DNA of 64,000 nucleotides from Purshia tridentata (lineage: Eukaryota > Streptophyta > Magnoliopsida > Rosales > Rosaceae), in assembly GCA_003254885.1 (NCBI GenBank), contig QANT01008411.1:1-64000 (forward strand), given 5' to 3'. Below the pieces are notes generated by a model. That model was not told the origin of the DNA. It ran no database searches and was given only the letters and a program-made list of their open reading frames with translations. The position numbers and the translations under genes are program-made. Each line of letters opens with the position of its first letter. The first letter of the stretch is position 1. Below, piece by piece: positions 1 to 12,427 of the stretch.

Positions 1-500
1 TCAATCCTTTTTTTTCTTTTTGGTCATTTTTTTAATTATTAATTATTTATATATTTAATAATAGAAAACTAATCTGACAAGACTATAATACCCTTAATTT
101 TAACGGAAAAATTGACGGAATTAGACGGAGGCGTGAAATTGCAAATTTTTTTTAATTCAGATGGCGGATTGATTCAATTTTTAATTTAGGTAATGAATTA
201 CAAATAAGGATATAATTCAGGTGAGTGATTTGTAAAAAAGCCTAATATTAATTAATCTTTAAAATTATAGTTTGGTTGTATATTTATAGATTCACTATAG
301 ATATTCGATATATAATGAAAAATTATTCAAAATATAACCTTTGCTTAGCATATATATGCATATGCATGCAAATCCCAAATTGATTATGGATCTAAAGGTG
401 ACTCACTTTAGGTCAATTTTCATATATAGGGCTAATTATTATTACATACACTGTCAACACTGATACACTTTGCACCTACAATTCATTCATATAGATCGAC
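1..500. other. AT-rich intergenic DNA, no gene seen
   Basis: This stretch is AT-rich and stop-dense in all frames. I see no exon-like coding stretch, RNA gene or clear repeat end. It precedes the SAR1 remnant, and the missing N-terminal half of that gene cannot be found here. Confidence 0.6.
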
Positions 501-808
501 ATTGATGTTATGATTGATGCTAATGATAAGGAGGGATTTGAAGACACAAAAAAGGAGCTGGATGCTCTTCTCTCGGATGAGTCACTGGCAAGTGTCCCAT
601 TTGTTATTTTGGGAAACAAATTGACATGCCTGATGCTGCCTCAGAGGAAGAACTGTGCGACTCTATCGGCCTCAATCACTTAACCACCGGTAAGACCCGT
701 AATAATAACAACAATCTCCGCCGCCCCCTTGAGGTGTTCATGTGCAGCATTCTCCATAATATGGGGTATGCCCAAGCATTCGACTGGCTTTCTCAATACA
801 TCAACTAG
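501..808 (+). pseudogene. SAR1-type small GTPase pseudogene (C-terminal half)
   Basis: The translation matches the C-terminal half of plant SAR1, the GTPase that starts COPII coat assembly at ER exit sites. Readable blocks are a stretch like [22 protein letters not shown], then the G4 motif LGNK, then PDAASEEEL, a LTTGK segment, and the typical ending RPLEVFMCSI..MGY..AFDWLSQYIN with a stop at 806-808. The P-loop and switch regions are absent upstream. One base is missing just after the LGNK codons (about position 620), which shifts the frame before PDAASEEEL. An unusual asparagine run follows TTGK. A single continuous block without introns is compatible with a retro-copy, but a truncated duplication is equally possible. 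A functional GTPase is very unlikely because guanine-nucleotide binding residues are missing. Confidence 0.82.
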
Positions 809-868
809 CTACTCTATGTTGTCTTCGATTTCAAATTCGGCTTCAAAACACCTAACCTAGCTACCTAG

Positions 869-995
869 TCTATGTGTTTTTTTTTTTATAATTATTTTGG
901 TTTTTCTTATGTACGTTCAGGATGAGTAGGTNTCTATGTGTTTTTTTTTTATTAATTATTTTGGTTTTTCTTATGTACGTTCAGGATGAGTAGGT
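869..995. repeat. 63-bp direct duplication around a single N
   Basis: Positions 869-931 and 933-995 are nearly identical 63-bp copies, differing only around a poly-T run. They are separated by one ambiguous base at 932. This pattern is typical of two contig ends that overlap but were joined without merging, so the second copy may not exist in the genome. The remaining DNA up to 1745 holds no convincing gene. Confidence 0.8.
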
Positions 996-1745
996 TGTTT
1001 TAGTTTTCTTACTACGTATTGGTAACTTGTTCTTCAAAACTTTTCCAACGTCTAGCGCTCGATCTACCTTTATGCCTTCTTCTTCTTCTTCTTTATTTTT
1101 TTATGTATGGGTTCAGATGGCCTTTGTGTTTCGCCTTTCAACTTGTCTTGGACTCTTGGCAATAATACTTACCTCAAATCTATTTATTGAGGCTCCAATA
1201 ACTTCTCTACTTGAAAAGTAATCCCAAGTTCTTCAAGATGTTGCAGTGATCAAAAGTTTATGTAGGCATAATTATAAAAGTAAGATGCTATTTGCTTCAA
1301 TACTTTTTTCCAAATTACGTTGCATTCATACATTGAATTATACAAGAAAATAAATATAAATAATTAAGAGAAAAGAAAGATTAAAACAAACTAAGAAAAT
1401 GTACGTATGGAGGTTTTAACTTTTAACTATGATTTGTGGTAGAGCTTAAGTAAGCACTATATATATAGTACTTTCACGAGATGCAATTCATGTAGAACCA
1501 CCACCTATACTAGTGGCACTCGTATTTGTGAGAATTATGATCATGATCAGACTAAATATATTCTAGAAATTAATAAGACTACACATCATGAACCAAAAAG
1601 GAAAAGAGAAGTTTATTAATCAGTTGGGCCTACTGTGTACAAGTTGAAGATGAAAGAGGAATCTGAAGTACCATCAACAGCTAGCCTACTCATTATTCAT
1701 TCACAATACCTAATTGTCACTGAAAAACTTGATTACAATAACCAC
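996..1745. other. Intergenic region and 3' flank of the GH3 gene
   Basis: No convincing coding exon is visible. The last few hundred bases probably contain the 3' UTR of the minus-strand GH3 gene that ends at 1746. A 64-codon open frame near 1027-1221 has no recognisable similarity and lies in T-rich sequence. Confidence 0.5.
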
Positions 1746-4700
1746 CTACCGTTTAAGGTTGACCTGAACGGGGAATGAGAGCCCTTTATCTCCAACCACA
1801 ATTGTGTGCCTGCCTGATGGTAAAAGCTTGTAACCAGTGTAATCAACTAGTCCCAAGCTCTTGTGAGCACTAAACACAAAGTCAACACTCTTACTCTGTC
1901 CAGCTTTCACAAACACCTTCTGAAAGCCAATCACTTGTTTGATATGTGTATCTGCAATGCCTTCTGGAGGATTTGAGTAAACAATAAGCACTTCACTGCC
2001 ATCCCTGCTACCCACATTCTTTACTTCAACTTTAAATGCAAATTCATGTTCATAATCTAAGTCATCTACAAGGATTGCAGGGCATTGTGGCTTGTATGCT
2101 TCATCTTTATACTTTATGTCACGGCAGTGTTGAGACTTACTCAACAAAATGTCGACTGTTCTATGTGCAGATGTTAGAGTGTAGTTGAACTGAGTGTAGC
2201 TAAGGCCATAGCCAAATGGGTAAACTGTGGAGCCATTGTAGAACTTGTATGTGCGACCAGGATAGCCTAGGCTATCAATTGGCCTCAATGGCATGGATAT
2301 CATGGGTAACATATCCACATAACCAGCTTCGTGCCATGTTAGGGGTAGCCTTCCTCCTGTAACAAAGTGAAACATATAAAAAAGTAGAGAAATTATGATT
2401 TGATCTTGCAAATTTGGAAAATCCTTTTTTGCTCATAACATAGATTGGTGCTTACCAGGATTGTAATGCCCGAATACAACATCTGAAATGGCACGGCCAC
2501 CTTCTTCACCAGGGTAGCCAGCCCACAATATGGCTTTGATGTTATCATTGTCTTTGGCAAAACTGATATCGACACCACCCGCAGACATGATCACAACAAT
2601 CGCTGGACCCTTTGAGGCTTGAGCAACTTGGTTGATAAGTTGAGTTTGGTAACCGGGAAGAAGGAGATCAACCCTGTCCAAGCTCTCTGCCTCAACTGAT
2701 AAGTCCAGTCCAACTAAAATTATTGTTACATCAGCTTCCTTTGCAGCTTTCATGGCAGGGAATATCAAGCTGTCATTTGCACATGCGACTCCATCACATC
2801 CCATTTCATACTTCACTTTTCCAAATTTTGAGAAGGCATCAAGAGGTGAGATGTACTTGCAAGGAATACCTACAAACAACAAATTGAACAAAATTAATAC
2901 GTTATTTTGGAAATGGTAATTAATAGAGATGAGACTCAATACGACCTGTACAAGTGGATTCCATTATTCCTTACCAGCATAGTTTCCAACCATAACCGTT
3001 GTAGCATTGGCGTGAGGCCCGACAACGGCTAGTTTTTTGACCTTATCAGAATTCAATGGCAAGGTTTCATTCACATTCTTTAATAGGACAATTCCTTCTC
3101 TGGCTGCTTCTCTTGCTAATTCGATATGTTGTTGGGAGCACACATCCTTCTTGCCAAGTGATTTGTAAAGAGGGTTTCCATCAAAGAAACCTAGCCTCAT
3201 GAGCACCACATAAAGGTGCTTCAGTGACCTGTCTATTTCTTTCACCTTCACCTTCCCTTGTTTCACCGCATTTTCTGTGAAATTGGGGTAGTAGATTCCA
3301 CAGTCCAAATCCAATCCTATATTAAATATTAGGAAAATTATTAAATTTTAGTTGTATATGTATTAACTAAAAATCTGGAAATTAAAGATCGAATTAGCAG
3401 CTGGACAAAAAGGGTTCAATATAATAATTCATGACAAGGAGCTAGTATACTAGCCTGCTTTTAATGCTTGTGCTGAAGCATCCTCCTTGCTGTCACCAAG
3501 CCATTTGTGGCCATTTACCATAACTTCAAGAGAGTCACAATCAGAGACTATGTAACTGCAAAATGAAAAAAAAGGTTGAAAAAGTTAAATGGTAATGAAA
3601 TAAGTAGAAAAGGACAAAGAAAATTGATTTAGGTTCATATCTGATTAAGTACTCCATACCCATGAAGATTCCAATCTCCTCTAATGGTATCTTTCAAGAG
3701 CTTTGGATCAGCACAAGTGGGTATGCCATTAACACGGTTATAGGAGCACATTACACTGCTAACATCACCATCTTTAATACACATCTCAAATGGTTTAAGG
3801 AAGGTTTCTGCCATATCTTGCTCTGTCACCTTTTGATGCAAAAAAACAAAAAATCAAAAAATCAAACATAATCAGCAGAGACATTTAAACATTGAGCTCA
3901 TTGTAGAATCATCACTAAAATAATCCACACCACATTTTCTGACCAAATAATTGTATGTGTTAATCCATTTATGTGGTTAGAAAATGTGGTCATTCGATTC
4001 TAACATATTATTTGAAAAAAACTCACCCTTGCATCAAAATGGTAGCGGTCAACGCCAAGCCAGGCATCAACATCATAGGCGGCATAATGCTTGCAGCATG
4101 AGGAAACTTTGAGAGGCCTCGAGTTCAAATCTGTGACATTCTCTGTGCCCTCAACATCCTGCAAGCCTCGCACGTAGTTAGCAGCATAAGAGCCAACAAC
4201 AAAAGGGTCTTCACCGGGTGTCTCTGTGGCTCTTCCCCACCTGGGATCCCTCACTACATTAACGTTGGGGCTCCAATATGTCAATCCAGCTTTTCCTAAA
4301 TTGTACATGGCTCTTGCTTCTGTTGAAACAGCCTGGAATGCAAACAATTAATCCATTTAATATAGTCGAATTAGTATAATTCACATTCACATAATGATGA
4401 GACTCAATCACTTGTATAGGTGACTTGACATTGACCGAAAACGTTTTGATATTGCTAATTTATTAAACACATTTATTATCAGACCCAAAAACAATTAATC
4501 ACATTTATCCTGATAAGCAGGAATCTCCTAATTGGGAGCATGACCGACAAATTGGCATTATCGGTTATTCAAGTGGTCCTGGTGGTCTGCATGGCTTTGA
4601 AATTGGATGTGTGCGTTGTGTACAGAGTAATTTTGGCAGGTGTTAGTACAAAGTAATTGCCAACCTTTCTTATAATTATTTAATTAATGCATGTAGAAGA

Positions 4701-5181
4701 AATTAAACATTGCCGAATGCATGTATACCTGGCCAATCTGTTTCCACAAAGACTGGTTAAAGGCCGCAGTGGTAAGAATAACAGTGGGAAAGCTTGTTGC
4801 ACCGGGAATAAGATCGTCGAAATAAGTGCCGGGACCGACATTAGACACACCATGGAGTGCCTCAGACCACCACTCGTACTTGGCCAAACCAAGCCTGGGC
4901 ACCCCAGATGCACTATTTCCGAGCTGCGCCACTTTCTCTGCCAATGTCATCCTGTCCACCAAGTCCTTGGCCCTCACATCATATGGCAGCAAAGAGTTAC
5001 AGAAGCCGAAGTCCGACATGTCCAGCCCAAGCTCCGAGTACCTTGAAGGATCACACACATGGGTGAAGTTGGTATTACTGCCACTGGAGGAGTCTAGAAG
5101 GGTTCTTCCAGCATTGGAAGAAGAGATGACAAAGGAAGCAATAGAGAAAAAGAGAATGAGAAGAGTAGCAAAGTTAGACAT
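1746..5181 (-). CDS. GH3 beta-D-xylosidase / alpha-L-arabinofuranosidase (BXL type)
   Basis: Predicted secreted glycoside hydrolase family 3 enzyme of 798 aa that trims xylose and arabinose from cell-wall xylan and arabinan. Exons on the minus strand: 5181-4729, 4332-4027, 3829-3660, 3555-3455, 3316-2975, 2869-2456 and 2356-1746; all phases close. A hydrophobic signal peptide occupies about residues 1-25. Family landmarks in order are the [17 protein letters not shown] block, the [24 protein letters not shown] block, [28 protein letters not shown], and IVSDCDS near residue 312, whose Asp is the expected nucleophile. The second GH3 domain and the fibronectin III-like C-terminus ([13 protein letters not shown]) follow. 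Sequence is closest in my memory to BXL3/BXL4 types; plant members are usually about 770 aa. Intron 4 uses a GC donor (3454-3453). N-glycosylation sequons are frequent. The exact substrate preference cannot be read from sequence. Confidence 0.95.
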
Positions 5182-5556
5182 GGTTGATTAATTACTCTGA
5201 AGGTGTGAAGATTATGGGAAGCAAACTATGAATATATATAGTAGTAGGGAGCCTCAGTTAACTGATATGTCGTAACCATAATATCAATCTCTTATCTAAA
5301 ATATGGTCAAAATTTCTGTTTGAGAGATCTCAGGAGGATTTTAAAATTTTTTTGGATAATTCGATCATTTCAAATGGGATACTTAATTTTATATGTTTTT
5401 TAAACTTAATAATTGCTTAGGACCCATTAAATATTGAATTGTTCATCTCATCGATCTGTTCTAATTATATTTGTAAATGGTATGTATTATTTGTCCTTCT
5501 CATATATGGACTACATAGGAGAACAAACGTTTTAGAGAATAAATGGAAACATATTA

Positions 5557-5907
5557 GGACAATGCTTGGGTTCTCAAGCTTGAGGACCAACCTTGTCCTC
5601 AAGCCCACCAAAAAACATAATTCGGTCATGCTGGTTCAAAATCAAAACCGTTCAATTTTTAGATCTTCTAATAAAGATCATTTCTGGAAAAAATCAACTC
5701 AATCTGAAATCGTTTGATTGTATAACTGTTAACAAATAGATACATGGTTTGATCTTTTAACAATTGTACAACCAAACGATTTCCGATTGAGTTGATTTTT
5801 TGTAGAAATGATCTTTATTAGGTAATCTAAAAATTGAACGGTTCCGATTTTGAACCGGCACGATGAAATTATGATTTTTGACGGGCTTGAGGACCCAAGC
5901 ATTTTTC
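5557..5907. mobile_element. Palindromic MULE-type MITE with 9-bp target duplication
   Basis: A 351-bp element whose two halves are inverted copies of each other, so it folds into a long hairpin. The ends carry inverted repeats beginning with G and containing AATGCTTGGGT. The flanks are identical 9-bp direct repeats, AACATATTA at 5548-5556 and 5908-5916. A 9-bp target duplication with G-starting long inverted repeats is the signature of Mutator-like elements. There is no transposase, so it is non-autonomous. The left arm contains a small extra insertion near its outer end. The element lies between the divergent GH3 and IMP1 promoters. A related core is present at 34869-35238. Confidence 0.85.
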
Positions 5908-6046
5908 AACATATTATATGGACTCTTAGGCTTGGTTTGTTAAATCCAAAGCCCATAACGAAAAGCCCGTAAAGGCACTGAAATATAGGAGTGTATGAGG
6001 CAGTCTCCTCGATCTCTCTCAAAAGTCCTCAGCCGGAGAGGGAGAG

Positions 6047-7621
6047 ATGGCGCTGAGATACCTGAGTCACTTTCTGGCTTCGGAGGCGTTTAAGAACGCA
6101 GGGAGAGAAGTACGCGACGTCGTTCCGAGACTGGCAAAGTTCTTCTGCTTCATCCAAGTCGCCAAGACACACCTCTTCACCGTCACTCTGGTAAGCTGTA
6201 ACTACTCCCTCACTCTCACACACTGCTCCTCTCTCAGGCCAAAATGACCGAAAAGGACTAACTGAGAGTTGTGATTCCATGTGTGCAGACCTACGGTCCC
6301 AGCATGCTCCCGACCCTTGGTCTGGCCGGCAATTTGTGCTTGGCTGAATGCATCTCCACCCGGTTCGACAAACTGGGTGTCGGAGACATTGTCCTCGTAC
6401 GGTCCCCTGACGTGCCTCGGAGGATTGTGACCAAGCGCTTGATAGCGATGGAGGGTCAGTCTGTAACCTACGTCGTCGACCCTAATAACAGTGATAGGCG
6501 TGAGACTATTGTGGTATGTTAGTGTGACATTTCAAATTTTTAATCTTTGGGTAATTGGTGTTGAATATTTGTGGTTTTTCTTGGGATTTTGGAGACTATA
6601 TTGTTGTTGTCCCTAATAGGTTCCTAAGGGACACGTTTGGGTAGAGGGAGACAATATCTATGCCTCAAATGATTCAAGAAAATTTGGGCCTGTTCCTTAT
6701 GGCCTTCTTCAAGGCAGAATCTTTTGGAGGGTGAGACTCTCGTCTTCTTTTACCTCTGTTTGGAACATTTATGTATACATTGTTTGATTGGTTTTGGATT
6801 GACTTTCTAAGAATAAAGGAATGCATCTATGTCGGTATAGTTCTTGTTAAAATAACTAGGGTAGGTGGTTAGTTTTCGAGTGGAATGTGAAGAAGATATG
6901 CCTTTGAATTTATGAGTGGTAGGACTAGTGAGTTTCGGAGATGATGTATGAAATGTAGCTTCAATAGAAGTTCAAATAGAAATAAAGTAGTGGTGAAAAT
7001 TGGCAAGCATTAAGATACATAGAAGCGATTGTTGTTGTATTTTTCACAGGGAAGGTTGAAAAGATGTGCTACTACTAAAACTAAAGTCTGATGGATGTGA
7101 GCATATCTTTGTTTTCTTGCTCTCTTTTTTTTCCCCCTAGAATCATGGTCAAATATGATATATGATGGAGATTGCTTAGCAGTTAACAGATTATAAAATG
7201 TCATTAGCAGAAATTCAAGAAAAATGCATACAGAAGAAATACTTGCAGCAACAACTTTCAATTCAAATTAATTCAAGACAAGAAATACTTAACCCTAGAA
7301 TCATAATCAACTTTCAGAAATTGAAATCCAAATTTTATACTAAGAGCTATTAATTTTCATGTCTGTGGAACTTGATTAAGTTTCTTACTGTTTTAGGGTT
7401 TTTGCAGTGGTATTAGTATAATTTTTTTTTCTTCAAGTGTCATTATGAAGTTGAGACGCAGGATTTTCTGTTCATATTACTTTGCCCTATATGATTATCT
7501 TCTTTAATGGAATTTCTTTTAAGCTTAAGATTTCTCATTTTTATCATGTTTTCATTAGATATGGCCACCTAAAGATTTTGGATCATTGATGCAAAGCAAA
7601 GGGAAGGATCCTGACTCGTGA
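6047..7621 (+). CDS. IMP1: Mitochondrial inner membrane protease subunit 1 (S26 peptidase)
   Basis: Exons 6047-6190, 6289-6513, 6620-6730 and 7559-7621 give a 180-aa protein. It belongs to signal peptidase family S26, mitochondrial IMP type, which removes sorting signals from proteins delivered to the intermembrane space. Visible landmarks are the serine motif YGPSMLPTL (Ser about residue 53), the Lys of RRIVTKRL (about residue 97) forming the Ser/Lys dyad, and the late conserved block [18 protein letters not shown]. The segment before the serine motif ([21 protein letters not shown]) is the likely membrane anchor. All introns are phase 0. [11 protein letters not shown] start is well placed and no upstream in-frame ATG is needed. 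Length fits plant IMP1 proteins (about 170 aa). Plants have several IMP1-like paralogues, and which one this is cannot be decided here. Confidence 0.93.
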
Positions 7622-9021
7622 GGTACACGATCGAGCATGAGCACTGTTAATACCCCATTTGGTATTATGCTTTTGTATGTAATTAGAAAACCTTATTCTG
7701 AAGCTTCTGCTCATAAGGAAGATAGAAGCTTTACTTGATCTTTGTTCTAACGAAAAGTGGTTTTGTGACACTTCATGTGCATGACTAGTGAAACTTGTAT
7801 TCCCAAAATGTTTGAGATCATTAAGTGATTATTCTCCACATATTCATGAGATCTTACCACTTTTATTTTTTGTGTTCATATATACTTCTTTTCGTGTTGA
7901 CTCTGCAGTCAATTACTTATGGCATAATTAGTTGACATGAAGCTTTGCAAGATAGAGAGAGTTAATATATGATGGTGTATTTGACTCACTGTTTAACTAA
8001 TTTATTATTTACAAGACTGGCATTCCCTGGAAGTGGCCTTGAGGTCAAGGAACCAACATTTGGAATCATGGGGAAAGAATCATATTTGCCAGAGAAACAG
8101 ACCTGAATCCTGATATTCCTATAATACTAAGAAGTCTGGGTGGCTGACAAAGTCAAGCTTTTAGCTTTCCCTGCAGAAGCTTGCTAGGTATCTTGCATAA
8201 CAAGGCATTATTATAGGTGAAGCTGTAATCTTCAGGATTTGGGTTAATTGGGGGCCTTTGCCTTTATAGATTAAATTTGTTGCAGATTCCATCATGCCGT
8301 CAGCATGGCCTCTAGGTTAAATTTGAATTTATTGTCTCGAATCAATTTGAATATTAAGTTGTTGCACTCTCCAAAGGAGCCTTTTCTTATGCGATCTCCA
8401 TTTATTGTTGGATCAATCATTTGACGTTGGAAAGGAACTTTTCCCCCACAAGGAATTGGGAAAATTAGTCCGTCTGAATGAGTTAATTTGGGATAACGCA
8501 TTGTTTCTTGGCATGATTGATTTTATTTAGGTAAGTGCTACTTACATTTTTCATTTCAATTGCAATCCTAAGGTGTGCAAATAAGGGTAGTATTTACACC
8601 TCTGGAGTGCAATATAGGAGGTGCAAATTGTACTCCCTCTACAAACACAATTGCAAAAGGCAGAAACACTTTTTCTCAGCTTTAATAATGAAGGCTGTAA
8701 TGAAATATCTTGAAAAAGAATCATCTGATGCCGTAAATGCAGAACAAAGCAGCACATAAAAAATAAAATAAAAATCCCTCATTTAACGTATTGTTATGTA
8801 CATCCCTAAAATGTCAAAACCATGGCAATGGCGACTTATGGCTGTACACATTGCCTGTCAAGGATGAATCTGAACACCCTATTGATCTCATCATCTCATT
8901 GTCGCAAGTTGTTACCAGACTTTATTGTTCACTGATTCTAGCTCACTTCATAAATTGGGAGAGCAAGGACGTGCTTTGCATGCAGGAACATAAGCAAGAT
9001 AACACATTATGCATAAAGGAG
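7622..9021. other. Convergent intergenic region between IMP1 and the THH1-like gene
   Basis: This 1.4-kb stretch lies between two gene ends and probably contains the 3' UTRs of both. Open frames of 60-80 codons near 8535-8759 and 8791-9042 show no family similarity, and the second overlaps the last exon of the opposite gene. No transposon ends were recognised. Confidence 0.5.
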
Positions 9022-12000
9022 TTATATGGGACTTGCTCTTGATATCTGCACCTGAAAGCTAAACTCAGTGAGCATACACAGAGAGAGAGAGTGCTATCTA
9101 TTTCTTCAAAAGTTACATAAATGAATAATAAATGAAACCTGGTTCCGCAAGCTCATTGCAGTAGTCCAGCTTTGAGGAAGTTGTGGGACTGTGGAACTCT
9201 CACTAACAAAAGTTAATGTAGTTGGTTCTTCTCGTATGTTAGCTGTTATTGAGGGTGGTAATTCTCTCATGACCCATAATACAAAAGCTGAAGGTATTGA
9301 TGAACCTGACAAAACAACATATACTTCATAAGTTCAAAGAATTTTTATAGTATCAATTGGAAAGGAGGGTAAAACAAATGCTGCATGTTTCTGAACCCCA
9401 TTAGATAAAAAAACAGGAAAGGAAAATTAGAATTACTTACCTACAAAATAATACAAAATCAGTAAAAGAGAAGTATAAACACCATTCACACGCTGTTGAT
9501 GCCAATGGTAAAGCATCTGCATAAAAATTTGAAGTTTGAGAGATCCATTAAACTTGGATATGTAGTTTAAGGAAAAAATTATATGGCTAACAAATAAAAT
9601 ATGTACAGGAATATCAGTTAATAGAGCCACGAAAGCACTTGAGGTGAAACATAGAACGGAAACAACAGCTAAACCAGCAACCTGTCAACAATAAAATGGT
9701 TCCATACATTATTATCAAAAAGTTAAATGCAAGTAATGGATTATTAAACCAGTGATATATGCTTGTCAAACATTACGACTTCCGAGTGATCTTATACTTC
9801 AATAGATAGATGAGTTGAATTATAGACAACATCAGACATGGCAATCAAGAAAACAAACAAAAAGATGGATTGAATACCTTCCACATCTCAGAAGAAGCTC
9901 TCTCAGATCTAACTTTTCTCATTCTCAAGCACAAGAGGAGTCCTAAAATCAAAGAGAATGCAAAATATAACTTAAAGAGATTGAAGAATAATCATATTTA
10001 TATATATAAAAATGAAATGGTCTTGGGACATGTCTTTGGGATCATCAAATGCAGCCAAAATCATACTATTAAGCTCCCACAGTTCCTCGCTAGCCAGATA
10101 ATGAATCAAAAGACGACTCACAGATCCCCCAGCTTGTTTGAAAATAGAGCAATACTCTCAGATTAAGGAAAAAAAAAAAAAAAAGAAGAGTATGTTCTAC
10201 TGGCAGGCTGACCAACCAAAAATTCCAGTTTATGGGGTGCCTCCACAGAACTCCTTCAAAAAGAATAGTAACCTCCTCCCTTTAGAATTCATTCTGAACG
10301 ATAGGAACATCACACACAAGCACCCTTAAATTGGAGTTCAACTACCTACTCCATTAGGAGTCGAACCCAAGACGTGCTCCCTAAACAGGGAAGAGTACTA
10401 CCCCGCTACAACAAACTTTATCCTGATTAGGGTATAGAAAAGTAAAAACAAAAGGAGCATAAAATGTGCACATTTACTGAAAAGTTGCAAGAAAATACAA
10501 GTACCTAATACGATAGTTACTCACCGTAACATGCTAATGCTCCACCTAATAATAGTATTGCTATTGCAAAAAGATCCACATAAGCCTGCATTAATATAAA
10601 AGTCAATGCACCATGACTTTAGTGCTTGTTAATTAGAACTATGATTGAAGAAAGCTACATAATTGGTTAGAGCAGTGATAACCTTCTTTAAACCATCAAA
10701 AAAATAGTATATACACACCTTTAATTTACTACACTAATAACAGATTGCAATCAAGTTATGAGCAAAAGCATCATTTTCTGGTTTGCACACAAAACTGGGG
10801 CAGCAAAACCTTGTTTCTTTTAGCACCTAAATATAGTAAAGATATAAACTTCTGTTTTGACCCTAACCTACAGATGCCCTTATGTAAACTAACAAAGAAT
10901 GGTGCTGTTCACTCTTCTGAAATTTGAAAACATGCAATTTACTCAACAAGTATCCATTTCCAGTTGACAAATGACTGTAGAGGAAAGTCAAACCACCAGT
11001 CAAACCTACTCCCTCAAACCACCAGTCTCCAAAGATATGCTCCATTATATTATCAATACTGAATTTGGTCCCATTTAAGGAAAAAGGAGATCTAAGGGGT
11101 GACATGGGGAGAGGTTTTGCCTCCTGCTTACAATTTTCAACCTATAGAGCAATTAGCAAAACTGGAACTACCAATATGCTATTTACTTTTACAGAAGCTA
11201 CGTGCCCAAATAGGTCATTTTGAAATCTTGGCCCAAAAAACAACATTCATGTGTATGGACCATAAAAAGTATTGAATAATGGAGACAAGAAAAACGTTAG
11301 TTCAAACTAACAACTTTATGTTAACCAAAGGCAGAAGGGCATTCTGTGACCGCATGAATGAAATAACTAAATAAAAAATAATCAAGAATTAGTATGCTTT
11401 TCATACCCGAGCCACCACTGCAGAATCAATCAGATTTCTTCCCATCCCAATCCAGATTATCACAGCACAGGCCATCATTATGACAAAAATTAGCACAGTA
11501 ACCTGGTAGATAACTAGTGAGTTAATCAATTTAATATTAATTTTCACAATAGATGAATACAGGGGGAAAATAAAATGACAATTATGGATAAGATATATTA
11601 TATTATTTATGAGTAGACGGTGAACAAGAAACTTTGAACTGTTGCAATACCAAAATTACAATTCTTTGGCGACTTCCAATATGAACAAATCGCAGAGGAA
11701 AACACTTTCTATGACTATTTGTGTCCAATGAATTTGTTTTGCTAAATGTCTTTTCCAACAAAGCTTCCCTGCCTTCATCCTCCTCATCCTCATCATCTGC
11801 CTGATGGCACAGGTCAACCCTAAATATAAAATAAAATCCCCCAAAGAAAAAGTTCATATAGCTCATAAGAAACAATGCTTTTTGATAAAGTTATAAAATT
11901 GAGAAAGACTTCAAATAATAAAAGTATACTTACTCATATTTTAATAAAAGCATGTGACTTGAATTATTTAAATTGAAAATGATGAAAAAGAAATTAAAAA

Positions 12001-12383
12001 AAACTTACCAGAATGATAAAAGTAGAAGAAATGCAGCAAAAAAGAGAATTTTGGGTAATGCTGCATAGCAAAAAAATTTTACTGTCAGATACTTTGAGCA
12101 AGCACAGAAGATAGATATCTTGCTTGTATTTGAAACAGGAAGCATACCCATGAGGCTAAAACCACAAGAGTTAGACCAACATTGCCACCCCTTGCAAGCA
12201 GCAAAAAGAGTTAATACAAAATAAATTAAGCAACCTGTCATGGACAAGATCAATTATATTAATTCAGTTTGAATCAAAGATGTAAAAATAAATATGCTTG
12301 CCAAAATCATAAATCAAAGGTAAAATACAATAATTCAGTTTGAATCATTAATTTTTCATCTTGATTACTTGAATAATGCAGTA

Positions 12384-12427
<44 letters not shown>

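Noticed and set aside
1027-1221. 64-codon frame with a hydrophobic stretch
   Set aside because: It starts at a non-ATG codon in T-rich DNA, is Ser/Phe-rich by composition, and resembles nothing known.
3927-3992. Imperfect inverted repeat CCACATTTTCTGACC / GGTTAGAAAATGTGG in a GH3 intron
   Set aside because: The arms are only about 15 bp with no target duplication, so a MITE or regulatory hairpin is not supported.
4687-5191. Several plus-strand open frames opposite exon 1 of the GH3 gene
   Set aside because: They are antisense shadows of a conserved coding exon, in GC-richer DNA, and show no family similarity.
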